Of a stretch of DNA of 64,000 bases, positions 24,024-32,503 are shown piece after piece; position 1 is the stretch's first letter; every line of letters starts with the position of its first letter. A model generated the notes under the pieces. It was given only the letters and a program-made list of their open reading frames with translations, was not told where the DNA came from and did not search any database. Source of the DNA: Bacteroidota bacterium (GTDB lineage Bacteria; Bacteroidota; Bacteroidia; UKL13-3). The translations under genes were made by a program, and so were the position numbers. The stretch is from contig JAZKBU010000001.1 in the NCBI GenBank assembly GCA_040388375.1, positions 417,247-481,246 on the forward strand, read 5' to 3'.

Positions 24024-25259
24024 ATGCAAACAGAAACTGATTTAATACCTCACCTGTTTAGAACAGAGTTTAGCAAGCTGGTAGCGGTACTCAGTAAGCT
24101 GTTTGGTATTGAACACATAGAAACGGCTGAAGATATAGTAAGCGAAACGTTTTTACTGGCAGCCGAAACCTGGGGACAAAAAGGCTTACCACCCAATCCT
24201 ACTGCCTGGCTTTATACCGTTTCAAAAAATAAAACGCTCGATTATATTAAGCGCAACAAACTGTTTTCCGATAAAATTGCGCCCGCTTTACAATCCAGTC
24301 AGGACTTCAGCATCAGCGAAAAGGAAATTGATTTATCGCCACGAAACATAAACGATAGTCAGCTGCAAATGATGTTTGCCATTTGCCACCCGGGCATACC
24401 TGTAGAAGCACAAATAGGTTTATCGCTTAATATTTTGTGTGGTTTTGGTGCGGAAGAAATAGCCGATGCATTTTTATCGAACAAAGAAACCATATACAAA
24501 CGCTTGGCCCGTGCTAAGGAAAAACTAAGAACGGAAAAAGTAAAAATAGAGCTGCCTCCGCCAACGGAAATAAGCAACAGGCTGGATACCATTTTAACTA
24601 CTTTGTATTTATTGTTTAATGAGGGCTATTACTCTTCCTCCCAAAATACCACCTTGCGCCAGGAGTTGTGTATAGAAGCCATGCGCTTAAACCTGATGCT
24701 TATTACCAATGCCGCTACCAATATACCCGCAGCCAATGCTTTACTGGCATTGATGTGTTTTCACTCTTCGCGCTTTGAAGCCCGCACCAACCAAAATGGC
24801 GAACTGATTTTATACGAGGAGCAGGATGAAACACTTTGGAATAAGGAATTGATAAGCAAAGGCGAATTGTATTTAAACCAGGCATCGCAAGGCAAACAAT
24901 TAACAAAATACCATTTGGAAGCGGCCATCGCTTATTGGCATACGCATAAAAAAGACAGTGCTGAAAAATGGGAAAATATTTTACAGCTTTACAATAAACT
25001 ATTGATAGTAGCTTATTCGCCCATAGTGGCACTGAACCGTACCTATGCCTTGGCAAAAGCCAATGGTAAAATAGCGGCTATACAAGAAGCGGAAAAGCTA
25101 AACTTACAGCACTTGCATTTATACCATTCTTTATTGGGAAACTTATATACCGAGGTAGATAATGCCAAAGCAAAAGCCCATTTCAACACCGCATTATCAT
25201 TGGCCAAAACAACAGCGGATAAACAAGTTATTACAAAAAGTGCTGCGGCTTTGCAGTAA
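24024..25259 (+). CDS. RNA polymerase sigma factor, ECF42-like (DUF6596/TPR tail)
   Basis: 411 residues from the ATG at 24024 (MQTETDLIPHLFRTEF, the usual start in this group). Sigma region 2 spans about 15-80 (IETAEDIVSETFLLAAETWG, AWLYTVSKNKTLDYIKR) and region 4 about 115-170 (LSLNILCGFGAEEIADAFLS, then KETIYKRLARAKEKLR). A long helical C-terminal extension of about 230 residues follows with TPR-like repeats (VALNRTYALAKANGKIAAIQ). This architecture plus the DGPF neighbour fits ECF42. No anti-sigma gene is adjacent; the tail is thought to regulate activity. Confidence 0.88.
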   Translation: MQTETDLIPHLFRTEFSKLVAVLSKLFGIEHIETAEDIVSETFLLAAETWGQKGLPPNPTAWLYTVSKNKTLDYIKRNKLFSDKIAPALQSSQDFSISEKEIDLSPRNINDSQLQMMFAICHPGIPVEAQIGLSLNILCGFGAEEIADAFLSNKETIYKRLARAKEKLRTEKVKIELPPPTEISNRLDTILTTLYLLFNEGYYSSSQNTTLRQELCIEAMRLNLMLITNAATNIPAANALLALMCFHSSRFEARTNQNGELILYEEQDETLWNKELISKGELYLNQASQGKQLTKYHLEAAIAYWHTHKKDSAEKWENILQLYNKLLIVAYSPIVALNRTYALAKANGKIAAIQEAEKLNLQHLHLYHSLLGNLYTEVDNAKAKAHFNTALSLAKTTADKQVITKSAAALQ

Positions 25260-25306
25260 TGGTTAATGACCTTGAAGATGTCAAGTATCAATAACCATTA
25301 CTGCAA
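25251..25306. other. Long perfect stem spanning the sigma factor stop codon
   Basis: TTGCAGTAATGGTTA (25251-25265) and TAACCATTACTGCAA (25292-25306) are perfect 15-bp arms, with further inner pairing of TGA-TTGA type around AGATG. The stop codon TAA (25257-25259) lies within the left arm. No T-tract follows, so it is not a standard terminator. Confidence 0.8.
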
Positions 25307-25316
25307 CATACTTATT

Positions 25317-25594
25317 CGACCCCTTCAGGGTCGTATGTTTTCGCGGTTAACATTTTTTATTAATATTAGACTCCTTCGGAGTCTACCAAAGAAAGTAACA
25401 CCAAAAGACTCGTAGCGATAAACTTGTTGGTGAAGAACACCAACAAAGGCAAAAATTGGACTCCTTCGGAGTCATTTCATACTATTGCTTGTGTTCATAT
25501 AGCTGTGTTTACATGCAGGAATGAATGACCCTGAAAGGGTCAAATATAAATAGTCAATAAAATCATGAGTTGATTCGCGACCCCGAAAGGGTCG
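25317..25594. repeat. Palindromic repeat cluster E
   Basis: CGACCCCTTCAGGGTCG (25317-25333), AGACTCCTTCGGAGTCT (25368-25384), stem-loop CTTGTTGGTG-AAGAA-CACCAACAAA (25423-25447), GGACTCCTTCGGAGTC (25458-25473), TGACCCTGAAAGGGTCA (25526-25542) and CGACCCCGAAAGGGTCG (25578-25594). 25368-25447, with CTACCAAAGA and AAGACTCGTAGCGATAAAC between palindromes, is an inverted copy of 19009-19090. No gene is present in this 430-bp gap. Confidence 0.9.
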
Positions 25595-25688
25595 AATAGC
25601 TAGTATCAAAATCAGGTATTACAATAATAGTTTTGCTAAACAATATTTGTTTCATTTATTCGTTCAACCCTATTTACATTTAAAAAAT

Positions 25689-26105
25689 ATGAAAGGCTTT
25701 AAACTGATTACCGCTGACCAACAGGAAATACATTTTGAATATTACTTAACCGAAGCTCCAGTAACGGTCCAGGCTTTTCATACCCTATTACCTTTTACCA
25801 AAACTTTTTACCATGCCCGTGTATCGGGTCAGGAAATATGGATAGACAATGTGCCTCCTTTGGATATTATACAAGAAAATGCCTCGGTTTTTACGGAAGC
25901 CGGTGAAGTGGTTTTTGGACCTGCTAAACCCACCCGAACAAAAACGGCCAACTGCTTTGGCATTTATTATGGCGAAGGCAAAGGACTGGACGCTGCCAAT
26001 ATTTTTGCCAAAGTGGTGGCGGCTGATTTTCAAAAATTACAGGAATTGGGCGATAGCATCTGGAAAAACGGCTCTCAGGATTTGTTGATTGATACATGGA
26101 ATTAA
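25689..26105 (+). CDS. DUF3830 family protein (cyclophilin-like fold)
   Basis: 138 residues from the ATG at 25689; an in-frame start at 25647 would add a segment read from the repeat flank. Matches the DUF3830 pattern: EAPVTVQAFHTLLPFTKTFY early, HARVSGQEIWID (about 42-53), the GEVVFGP and CFGIYYGEGKG strands and the end FAKVVAADFQKLQELGDSIW. The fold is cyclophilin-like; no enzymatic residues are established for the family. It sits between palindromic cluster E and udk, all plus strand. Confidence 0.72.
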   Translation: MKGFKLITADQQEIHFEYYLTEAPVTVQAFHTLLPFTKTFYHARVSGQEIWIDNVPPLDIIQENASVFTEAGEVVFGPAKPTRTKTANCFGIYYGEGKGLDAANIFAKVVAADFQKLQELGDSIWKNGSQDLLIDTWN

Positions 26106-26193
26106 GCACTTAATAGTTTCCCTGTAACAGCTATTACCCATTCATTTTTAAATTTTATTTACTGCATGTATTGTACTATTTTGCAGCCCGATT

Positions 26194-26826
26194 ATGCATA
26201 AGCAAAAACCTTATTTAGTTGGTATTACAGGCGGTAGTGCTATGGGTAAAACCTATTTTTTAAAATCGCTCAAAAAATTATTTCCCGCTAACGAGGTATG
26301 TGTGGTTAGCCAGGATAATTACTACAAACTGGTTTACGAACACCCCAAAGATGAGCAAGGTGAAACCAATTACGACTTACCTGATTGCATAGATTTAGAC
26401 GATTTTGCCAACGATTTACGTAAACTGCATAACAACGAAACCATATACCGCCACGAGTATTTGTTTCAGCACGAAAACCAACAAGGCCCTTTATTGGAAT
26501 TTAAACCTGCTCCCATTATAGTATGCGAAGGCTTGTTTATTTTTTATGCGGAGAACATCAGCAAACAGTTTGACTTAAAAATATATATACAAGCGGAGGA
26601 AAGTGTAGCTTTAAAACGCAGGTTAAAACGCGATATAGCAGAGCGTAATATTCCGGAAGATTTTGTGCTGTACCAATGGAAAAACCACGTAATGCCTGCT
26701 TACCAAAAATACCTGCTGCCATTTATGGCCAATGCCGATATTATTATTAATAACAATACGCATTTTGAAAACAGCTTAACCATGCTGGCTAACCATTTTA
26801 AACAAATAATTGCGGATAGTAAATAG
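26194..26826 (+). CDS. udk: Uridine kinase
   Basis: 210-residue P-loop kinase phosphorylating uridine or cytidine to the monophosphate (pyrimidine salvage). The Walker A is GGSAMGKT (residues 13-20), with Met where GGSGSGKT is usual. Other family features are VVSQDNYYK (about 40-48), YDLPDCIDLDDF (equivalent to the FDHPDAFD motif) and ICEGLF-like VCEGLFIFY, with a lid KRRLKRDIAERN. A promoter-like TATTTTGC lies 10 bp before the ATG, implying a very short leader. The atypical P-loop leaves a related nucleoside kinase possible. Confidence 0.83.
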   Translation: MHKQKPYLVGITGGSAMGKTYFLKSLKKLFPANEVCVVSQDNYYKLVYEHPKDEQGETNYDLPDCIDLDDFANDLRKLHNNETIYRHEYLFQHENQQGPLLEFKPAPIIVCEGLFIFYAENISKQFDLKIYIQAEESVALKRRLKRDIAERNIPEDFVLYQWKNHVMPAYQKYLLPFMANADIIINNNTHFENSLTMLANHFKQIIADSK

Positions 26827-26841
26827 GGTTTAAAAAGGCGT

Positions 26842-27243
26842 TTATTGTGCGCCTACCTGCGTAGCCATTACCACCCTAATTTTTAAGCGGGTACCAATAG
26901 AAAGTATATCAACCAAATCCTGAATATTTAACTTGGCATCCATACGCAAAACAATAGTCGGATCTTGAATGCCGGCTGTTTTTTCTTTAATTACCTGTTC
27001 CAAATTAGCCGGGTCTATTTGCTCATGTTCAAAATAATATTCTTTGCTTTCCTTAACGGTTAAAGCAAATTGTTTTTTATTTAAGGTCTGGCTTTTTTCT
27101 CCTTTAGGTAATAATACCTTTATTACATTTGGGTTAGCAATGGTTGATATAATTAAAAAGAAAAGCAACAGGAAAAACATAATATCGTTTAACGATGATG
27201 TTGATACCTCTGCCTCAAAACGTTTTCTTCTGCGTAATTTCAT
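26842..27243 (-). CDS. exbD: ExbD/TolR family biopolymer transport protein
   Basis: 133 residues: basic cytoplasmic N-terminus (MKLRRRKRFEAEV), one transmembrane helix (MFFLLLFFLIISTIA, about 22-36) carrying the start of the proton path after STSSLNDI, and a periplasmic domain (about 50-133; DPTIVLRMDAKLNIQDLVDIL). With ExbB, encoded 24 bp upstream, it forms the proton-driven motor that energises TonB or Tol. In this genome it can power the TonB receptors at 2.5 and 47-50 kb. The conserved TM Asp is in the NDIMF segment. Confidence 0.9.
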   Translation of the reverse strand: MKLRRRKRFEAEVSTSSLNDIMFFLLLFFLIISTIANPNVIKVLLPKGEKSQTLNKKQFALTVKESKEYYFEHEQIDPANLEQVIKEKTAGIQDPTIVLRMDAKLNIQDLVDILSIGTRLKIRVVMATQVGAQ

Positions 27244-27267
27244 AATCGTTTATTGCTTTATTACTGA

Positions 27268-27894
27268 TTAGCTGTCTAAAATATCAATAAAGTCAATGGC
27301 GGTAGCTTCTAACTTAGCATTAAATTTATCAATCATACTGTTTAATAAATGGTAACCTGTATAAGCTATTACCCCTACTATTAAACCTGAACCTGAAGTA
27401 ATCATTTTTTCGTACAAACCACCGGCTATAATACCTATACTGATATTATCGCTAACTGATATGTTATAAAATATTTTAATAATACCGGCAATGGTTCCAA
27501 TAAAACCAAGCATAGGCGCTATACCTGCTATAATACCTAACCAGTTTAGGTTTTTTTCTAAAATACCTGTTTCTAAACTGGCAGTACTTTCCATACTGCT
27601 TTCAATTTCGTTAATGGGTTTACCTATACGCATGACCCCTTTTTCAATTACACGGCTAATGGGTGAGTTTACTCTTTGGCAAAATGCACGGGCTGCTTTT
27701 AAATCGCCTTTGGCTAATAAATCTTTTAAATTATTTAAAAAATTGGCTTCCATTTTCGATGCATTCCTGATATAAATAAAACGCTCAATCATAATATAAA
27801 TAGTAATTACTGAAAGCAATCCTATTGGAATCATAACTGCACCACCTTTAAAAATGAGCTCTAAAAAATTTAAGCCTTGTTGTGTATTTTCCAT
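27268..27894 (-). CDS. exbB: MotA/TolQ/ExbB proton channel family protein
   Basis: 208 residues, three transmembrane segments: about 15-38 (GGAVMIPIGLLSVITIYIMI), about 115-140 (LGIIAGIAPMLGFIGTIAGI, the conserved MotA/ExbB signature) and about 155-180 (GIIAGGLYEKMITSGSGLIV). It is the channel subunit of the ExbB-ExbD motor in the inner membrane. It has no adjacent tonB; a TonB C-terminal-domain gene is at 40.8 kb. Transcribed with exbD, converging with udk. Confidence 0.92.
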   Translation of the reverse strand: MENTQQGLNFLELIFKGGAVMIPIGLLSVITIYIMIERFIYIRNASKMEANFLNNLKDLLAKGDLKAARAFCQRVNSPISRVIEKGVMRIGKPINEIESSMESTASLETGILEKNLNWLGIIAGIAPMLGFIGTIAGIIKIFYNISVSDNISIGIIAGGLYEKMITSGSGLIVGVIAYTGYHLLNSMIDKFNAKLEATAIDFIDILDS

Positions 27895-28225
27895 GTGTAT
27901 TTATTTAAAATATTGAATAAAACGAAAGTATAGGCTGTTTGGTGCTTTCAATTGTGCAGTTATAAACAGTATGTATAAATAATCGGCTGCATTAGCCAAA
28001 AGTGTTCACATAAATGAGCAAATGAAAACGGAAAAAACGGGTACGCTTTGCTGCTGAAAATACCTTCCTGAAAACAAATGACTGTTTTAAAATGTGTTGG
28101 TCCGCCAAAAGCAGGTTTACAGCCAGTAATTTAATTGCTGTTTTTTGCCTGTTTTGTTACTTTTAAATACTTCAAATAAAATCAATCAATTAGCTAACAG
28201 GCTAATTACTAGTGGTTTTAAAAAC
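27895..28225. other. Intergenic stretch between exbB and the secDF promoter
   Basis: About 330 bp of divergent intergenic DNA. It should contain the exbB promoter, but no clear TAnnTTTG element was found on the minus strand. No RNA gene or repeat seen. Confidence 0.4.
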
Positions 28226-28256
28226 TTTGCTTTTAAGTAGTCAAAACATATATTTG
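28226..28256 (+). promoter_or_regulatory. secDF promoter, Bacteroidota consensus
   Basis: TTTG (28226-28229), 19 bases, then TATATTTG (28249-28256), a full match to the primary-sigma consensus of Bacteroidota. Transcription would start near 28262, giving a leader of about 105 bases to the ATG at 28368. Confidence 0.7.
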
Positions 28257-28367
28257 CGCTCCTTTGTAAAATTAGCAGAAATGTACATATTGCCGAGGTA
28301 AAATGTTAAACGGGTATTATGTTTAACACCATAAAAAGTACAACAAAATAGAATACATACATACAAA

Positions 28368-31313
28368 ATGAAAATTAAAGGAGCAGTAAAGTTTTTTACC
28401 GTTGCGCTAGTGATAGTTTCCTTATTCCAACTATCATTTTCACTGGTAACTTACCGAGTAGAGCAAAAAGCAAAGGCTTTTGCAAATGGTGATTTAGAAA
28501 AAGAAAGAGCCTACATTGATTCAGTTGGCCGCGAAGTGGTTTACAATATTGGTATAAAAAAATATACCTACTTACAGTGTAAAGCACATGAGTTAAACCT
28601 TGGTTTGGACTTACAAGGCGGTATGAACGTAACTTTAGAGTTAAGTCAGGACGAGTTAATGAGAGGTTTGGCTAACAACAACCCGGATGCAAATTTTAAC
28701 AAAGCCGTTAATATGGCCGCTGATGCAAGCAGAACAAGCCAAAAAGATTTTGTTACTTTATTTGGAGACGCTTACACTCAGGTTGACCCTAATGGTAGAC
28801 TGGCTGCTATTTTCTCTAATGCAGGTAACCGCGATAAAATAAAATTAACTTCATCAAACAGCGAAGTAATTAATTATTTAAAAGAAGAAGCCAATTTAGC
28901 TATTGAGCGCTCATTTAAAGTATTACGTACTCGTATTGACAAGTTTGGTGTAACCCAACCTAATATTCAAAAATTAGAAGGAACAGGTCGTATTGTTATT
29001 GAATTACCTGGTGTTGACAATCCTGCCCGTGTGCGCAAATTATTACAGGGAACAGCTAAGTTGGAGTTTTACCAAACTTACGACAACCCGCAAGCATACC
29101 AATTCTTATCATTAGCTAATGATGAATTGAAAAAAAGCAAATTGCCTGCTGATAGTACTAAAACAGCCACTGATACTGCAGCCGCTAAAAGCGCTTTAGC
29201 TGATATTGGTGGTACTACAACTAAAGCTGACAGCACTAAAGCCAATAAAAAAGATACTGCTGCTAACAAGCAAATGACTCCTGAGCAATACCAAAAAGAA
29301 AATCCTTTATTGGGTATGGTAACTCCGGTAATTGACGATAAAGGACAATTACTACCTAATGGTTCATGGTGTGGTATCGCATTAATCCGCGATACAGCTA
29401 AAATTAATGCAATGTTGGCTATTCCTGCTGTTAAAGCTATTATTCCAAACGATTTAGTATTTGCATGGGAATACAAAGCCATTGGCGAAAACGGTGCTGC
29501 TGTGCGTTTACACGCTTTAAAACGTGAGCGTAATGGCGAAGCCGCTATCAGTGGAGAGCACGTAATCAGAGCTAACCGCGATATTTCGCAAACTACCGGA
29601 CAAGTAGAAGTAAATATGGCTATGGATGCTATAGGAACTACTGAATGGAAAAACTTAACCAAACAAAATATTGGTCACTCTATAGCTATTGTGCTTGATA
29701 ATTTAGTTTACTCATCGCCTAACGTACAAAACGAAATTCCTAACGGAAGTTCAGTAATCAGCGGTGGTTTTTCTGATGAGGAAGCAATGGATTTATCGAA
29801 CGTATTAAAAAGCGGTAAATTACCTGCTACTACCCGTATAGTGGAAGAGGCAGTAGTTGGACCAACTTTAGGAGCTGAAGCTATCAGCCAAGGTTTATGG
29901 AGTATGATTATAGGTACTATAGTTATTTTAGTATTTATGGTATTGTACTACAACAACTCAGGTTACGTAGCGGATTTTGCAGTATTATTAAACGTATTCT
30001 TTATATTAGGTGTGTTGGCCTCAATGGGTGCAGCATTAACCTTACCGGGTATTGCAGGTATCGTATTAACCATTGGTATGGCGGTAGATGCAAACGTGTT
30101 GATTAACGAGCGTGTAAAAGATGAATTACATAACGCCCGTAATTTAAAAAATGCTATTGCTGACGGATATGCCCATGCAAGTTCTTCTATTATTGACTCT
30201 AACTTAACTACTTTATTGGCCGGATTTGTAATGTATGCATTCGGTACAGGTCCTGTTCAAGGTTTCGCTATCACTTTAATTATTGGTATCTTATCATCAA
30301 TGTTTACTGCGGTATTGTTTACACGTGTTGTTACTGAGTGGTGGTTAGATAAAGGTAAAGAAATTAAATATGCTACTGAGAAAACAATGAGAGCATTTAA
30401 AAATTTCCATTACGACTGGGTTGGTAACCGTAGAAAATTCTATATTTTCTCAGGTACTATTATTCTTTGTGGTTTTGTTTCTATGTTTACCAAAGGCTTT
30501 ACTTTAGGTGTTGATTTCAGAGGTGGTTATACTTATATAGTACAATTAAGCAAACCGGTTGAAACCCCTCAGGCACAAGAAGCATTAGCGGCTGTATTTG
30601 GTACTTCACCTGAAATAAAAACATTTGGTACTAATAATAAAGTTAAAATTACTACTACTTACCGTATTGATGATGTAACACCAACGGTAGGAGATGAAGT
30701 ACAGGCTAAGTTAATAGAAGGTTTAAACAAAGTTGACGATAAAGCTGTTGTTTTAAGCTCAGCTAAAGTAGGGCCAACCGTTGCAAACGATGTAAAAACA
30801 GGTTCGTTCTGGGCAGTGCTTATTTCATTAGTTGGAATCGGGTTATACATTTTGGTTCGTTTCCGTAAATGGCAATATACTTTAGGTGCAATTGTTGCAT
30901 TAACGCATGACGTATTAATGATGTTAACTTTCTACTCTATTTTTGATGGTATTTTACCATTTGCTATGGAAGTTGATCAGAATTTTATTGCAGCTATATT
31001 AACCATTATCGGTTTCTCTATTAATGATACCGTGGTTGTATTTGACCGTATTCGTGAGTTCTTAGCCATCCACAAACGTGAAGAAGACACCAAATCAATT
31101 ATTAATAATGCATTGAATGATACTTTAAATAGAACCATTATTACTTCATTAACTGTATTTATGGTAACTATGGTACTATTTATATTCGGTGGTGAAGTTA
31201 TTAGAGGCTTTACTTTTGCTTTGTTAATAGGTATCGTATTTGGTACTTTCTCTTCATTGGCTATTGCAACGCCAATTGTAGTTGACTTTGACACCAAAAA
31301 AGTTAAAAAATAA
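28368..31313 (+). CDS. secDF: Fused protein translocase subunit SecDF
   Basis: 981-residue fusion of SecD and SecF, the proton-driven accessory of the Sec translocon in the inner membrane. The SecD part: N-terminal TM helix, P1 head with LNLGLDLQGGMNVTLEL (about 77-93) and a linker rich in Thr, Ala and Lys (about 250-310), then five TM helices including GMAVDANVLINERVKDEL with the essential Asp. The SecF part begins about 690 (VGNRRKFYIFSG), with LGVDFRGGYTYIVQL, GFSINDTVVVFDRIRE and a final TM bundle. It has its own consensus promoter and ends at a strong terminator. Confidence 0.96.
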   Translation: MKIKGAVKFFTVALVIVSLFQLSFSLVTYRVEQKAKAFANGDLEKERAYIDSVGREVVYNIGIKKYTYLQCKAHELNLGLDLQGGMNVTLELSQDELMRGLANNNPDANFNKAVNMAADASRTSQKDFVTLFGDAYTQVDPNGRLAAIFSNAGNRDKIKLTSSNSEVINYLKEEANLAIERSFKVLRTRIDKFGVTQPNIQKLEGTGRIVIELPGVDNPARVRKLLQGTAKLEFYQTYDNPQAYQFLSLANDELKKSKLPADSTKTATDTAAAKSALADIGGTTTKADSTKANKKDTAANKQMTPEQYQKENPLLGMVTPVIDDKGQLLPNGSWCGIALIRDTAKINAMLAIPAVKAIIPNDLVFAWEYKAIGENGAAVRLHALKRERNGEAAISGEHVIRANRDISQTTGQVEVNMAMDAIGTTEWKNLTKQNIGHSIAIVLDNLVYSSPNVQNEIPNGSSVISGGFSDEEAMDLSNVLKSGKLPATTRIVEEAVVGPTLGAEAISQGLWSMIIGTIVILVFMVLYYNNSGYVADFAVLLNVFFILGVLASMGAALTLPGIAGIVLTIGMAVDANVLINERVKDELHNARNLKNAIADGYAHASSSIIDSNLTTLLAGFVMYAFGTGPVQGFAITLIIGILSSMFTAVLFTRVVTEWWLDKGKEIKYATEKTMRAFKNFHYDWVGNRRKFYIFSGTIILCGFVSMFTKGFTLGVDFRGGYTYIVQLSKPVETPQAQEALAAVFGTSPEIKTFGTNNKVKITTTYRIDDVTPTVGDEVQAKLIEGLNKVDDKAVVLSSAKVGPTVANDVKTGSFWAVLISLVGIGLYILVRFRKWQYTLGAIVALTHDVLMMLTFYSIFDGILPFAMEVDQNFIAAILTIIGFSINDTVVVFDRIREFLAIHKREEDTKSIINNALNDTLNRTIITSLTVFMVTMVLFIFGGEVIRGFTFALLIGIVFGTFSSLAIATPIVVDFDTKKVKK

Positions 31314-31329
31314 TAAACGCATATAAATA

Positions 31330-31367
31330 AAAAAACCTCCAACAATTAAATTGTTGGAGGTTTTTTT
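31330..31367. terminator. Bidirectional intrinsic terminator after secDF
   Basis: AAAAACCTCCAACAATT (left arm) and AATTGTTGGAGGTTTTT (right arm) form a near-perfect long stem flanked by A and T tracts, 17 bp past the secDF stop. Confidence 0.9.
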
Positions 31368-31441
31368 ATGGGTTATACTTTATAGAAATAAAAGCAATAC
31401 AGGCCTTATACTTTGCTTATGTACTCTTTATTTGTTTTGTA

Positions 31442-32461
31442 TTAAACTGTTTTTGCAGGCTTTTTCTTTAAAGCCAGTATGGAGAAATCGGTATTCTCTT
31501 TTTTAATGGTATTGCTTAATTTTCCTAAGCCTGTAATTTCCATTTCTACCACATCGCCATCTTGTAGCCATTGTGGCTTAAAGTTTTTATCGTTTAATAA
31601 ACCTGTACCGTTTAGCTCTAAAAAGCATCCTGTACCTACGGTACCGCTTCCTATTACATCACCCGGTAGAATATCAACACCATAAGCGCAACGCTCTATT
31701 ATCTCGGCAAATGTCCAGTCCATATCGCTTACATTGCCTTCACTTACCTGTACACCATTTACCCAGCATTTCATACCTAAGTTATAGGCATTACCTACAT
31801 GGTTTGCTTTGGCCGGTACTTTAAATGGTTCTAACTCATCAGGTGTTACAAAGTATGGCCCTATTACGGTTGAAAAATCTTTGCCTTTTGCCGGCCCTAG
31901 GTTTAACAACATTTCTTCCATTTGCAAGGTACGTGCACTCATGTCGTTCATAATCATATAACCGGCTATGTATGCATCGGCCTCACTGGCTTTTATGTTG
32001 CGTCCTTTTTTACCAATAACAATAGCGGCTTCTAATTCAAAATCTAACTTTTGAAAATGATCAGGCATACATGGTATGTCGCCAGGACCCTGAATAGCAT
32101 TGTGGTTGGTAAAATAAAATATCGGGTATTGATCAAACTCTTCAATCATTGGCACACCACGGTTTCTGCGTGCTGCTGCCACATGCTGCCTAAATGCATA
32201 GCCATCTCTGCACGAGGTGGGTTGCGGAACGGGTGCTTCTAATTTTACATCAGCTTCTAACACAAATGGTTTTTCTACTTTGCCTAATTTTATTTGGGCA
32301 TCCCATTTTTTTGCTTTATCCATTACTTGCTCTCCGGCAAATAAAAACTTACGCATTTTATCGGGGAATGAAGCATCTAAATCTTTCAATGCCCATATTT
32401 TTCCATCGTGTATAATACCTAATTGGGTATTTTTCTGATGTGTGTAGGTAACTAATTTCAT
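31442..32461 (-). CDS. Fumarylacetoacetate hydrolase family protein
   Basis: 339 residues with the FAH fold: an N-terminal SH3-like part (MKLVTYTHQKNTQLGIIHDG) and a catalytic beta-roll. Metal ligands are seen in KLDFELEAAIVIGKKG (E-x-E type, about 140-155) and MIMNDMSARTLQ, with the late GSGTVGTGCFLELNG loop. It probably hydrolyses a C-C bond in aromatic amino-acid breakdown (fumarylacetoacetase) or a related acylpyruvate. The length is shorter than the ~420 residues of classical FAH, so the exact substrate is open. 42 bp downstream of dgt on the same strand. Confidence 0.85.
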   Translation of the reverse strand: MKLVTYTHQKNTQLGIIHDGKIWALKDLDASFPDKMRKFLFAGEQVMDKAKKWDAQIKLGKVEKPFVLEADVKLEAPVPQPTSCRDGYAFRQHVAAARRNRGVPMIEEFDQYPIFYFTNHNAIQGPGDIPCMPDHFQKLDFELEAAIVIGKKGRNIKASEADAYIAGYMIMNDMSARTLQMEEMLLNLGPAKGKDFSTVIGPYFVTPDELEPFKVPAKANHVGNAYNLGMKCWVNGVQVSEGNVSDMDWTFAEIIERCAYGVDILPGDVIGSGTVGTGCFLELNGTGLLNDKNFKPQWLQDGDVVEMEITGLGKLSNTIKKENTDFSILALKKKPAKTV

Positions 32462-32503
32462 ACTTTAATTTTTTAAAAAATATCGGGTCAAATATAGGTG
32501 TAT

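Noticed and set aside
26836..26854. Weak hairpin AGGCG...CGCCT between udk and exbD
   Set aside because: Five-base stem with a nine-base loop extending into the exbD coding end and no T-tract; too weak to call a terminator.
27895..28367. tRNA or small RNA gene in the exbB-secDF gap
   Set aside because: No cloverleaf or strong hairpin-with-T-tract was found; only the secDF promoter is convincing.
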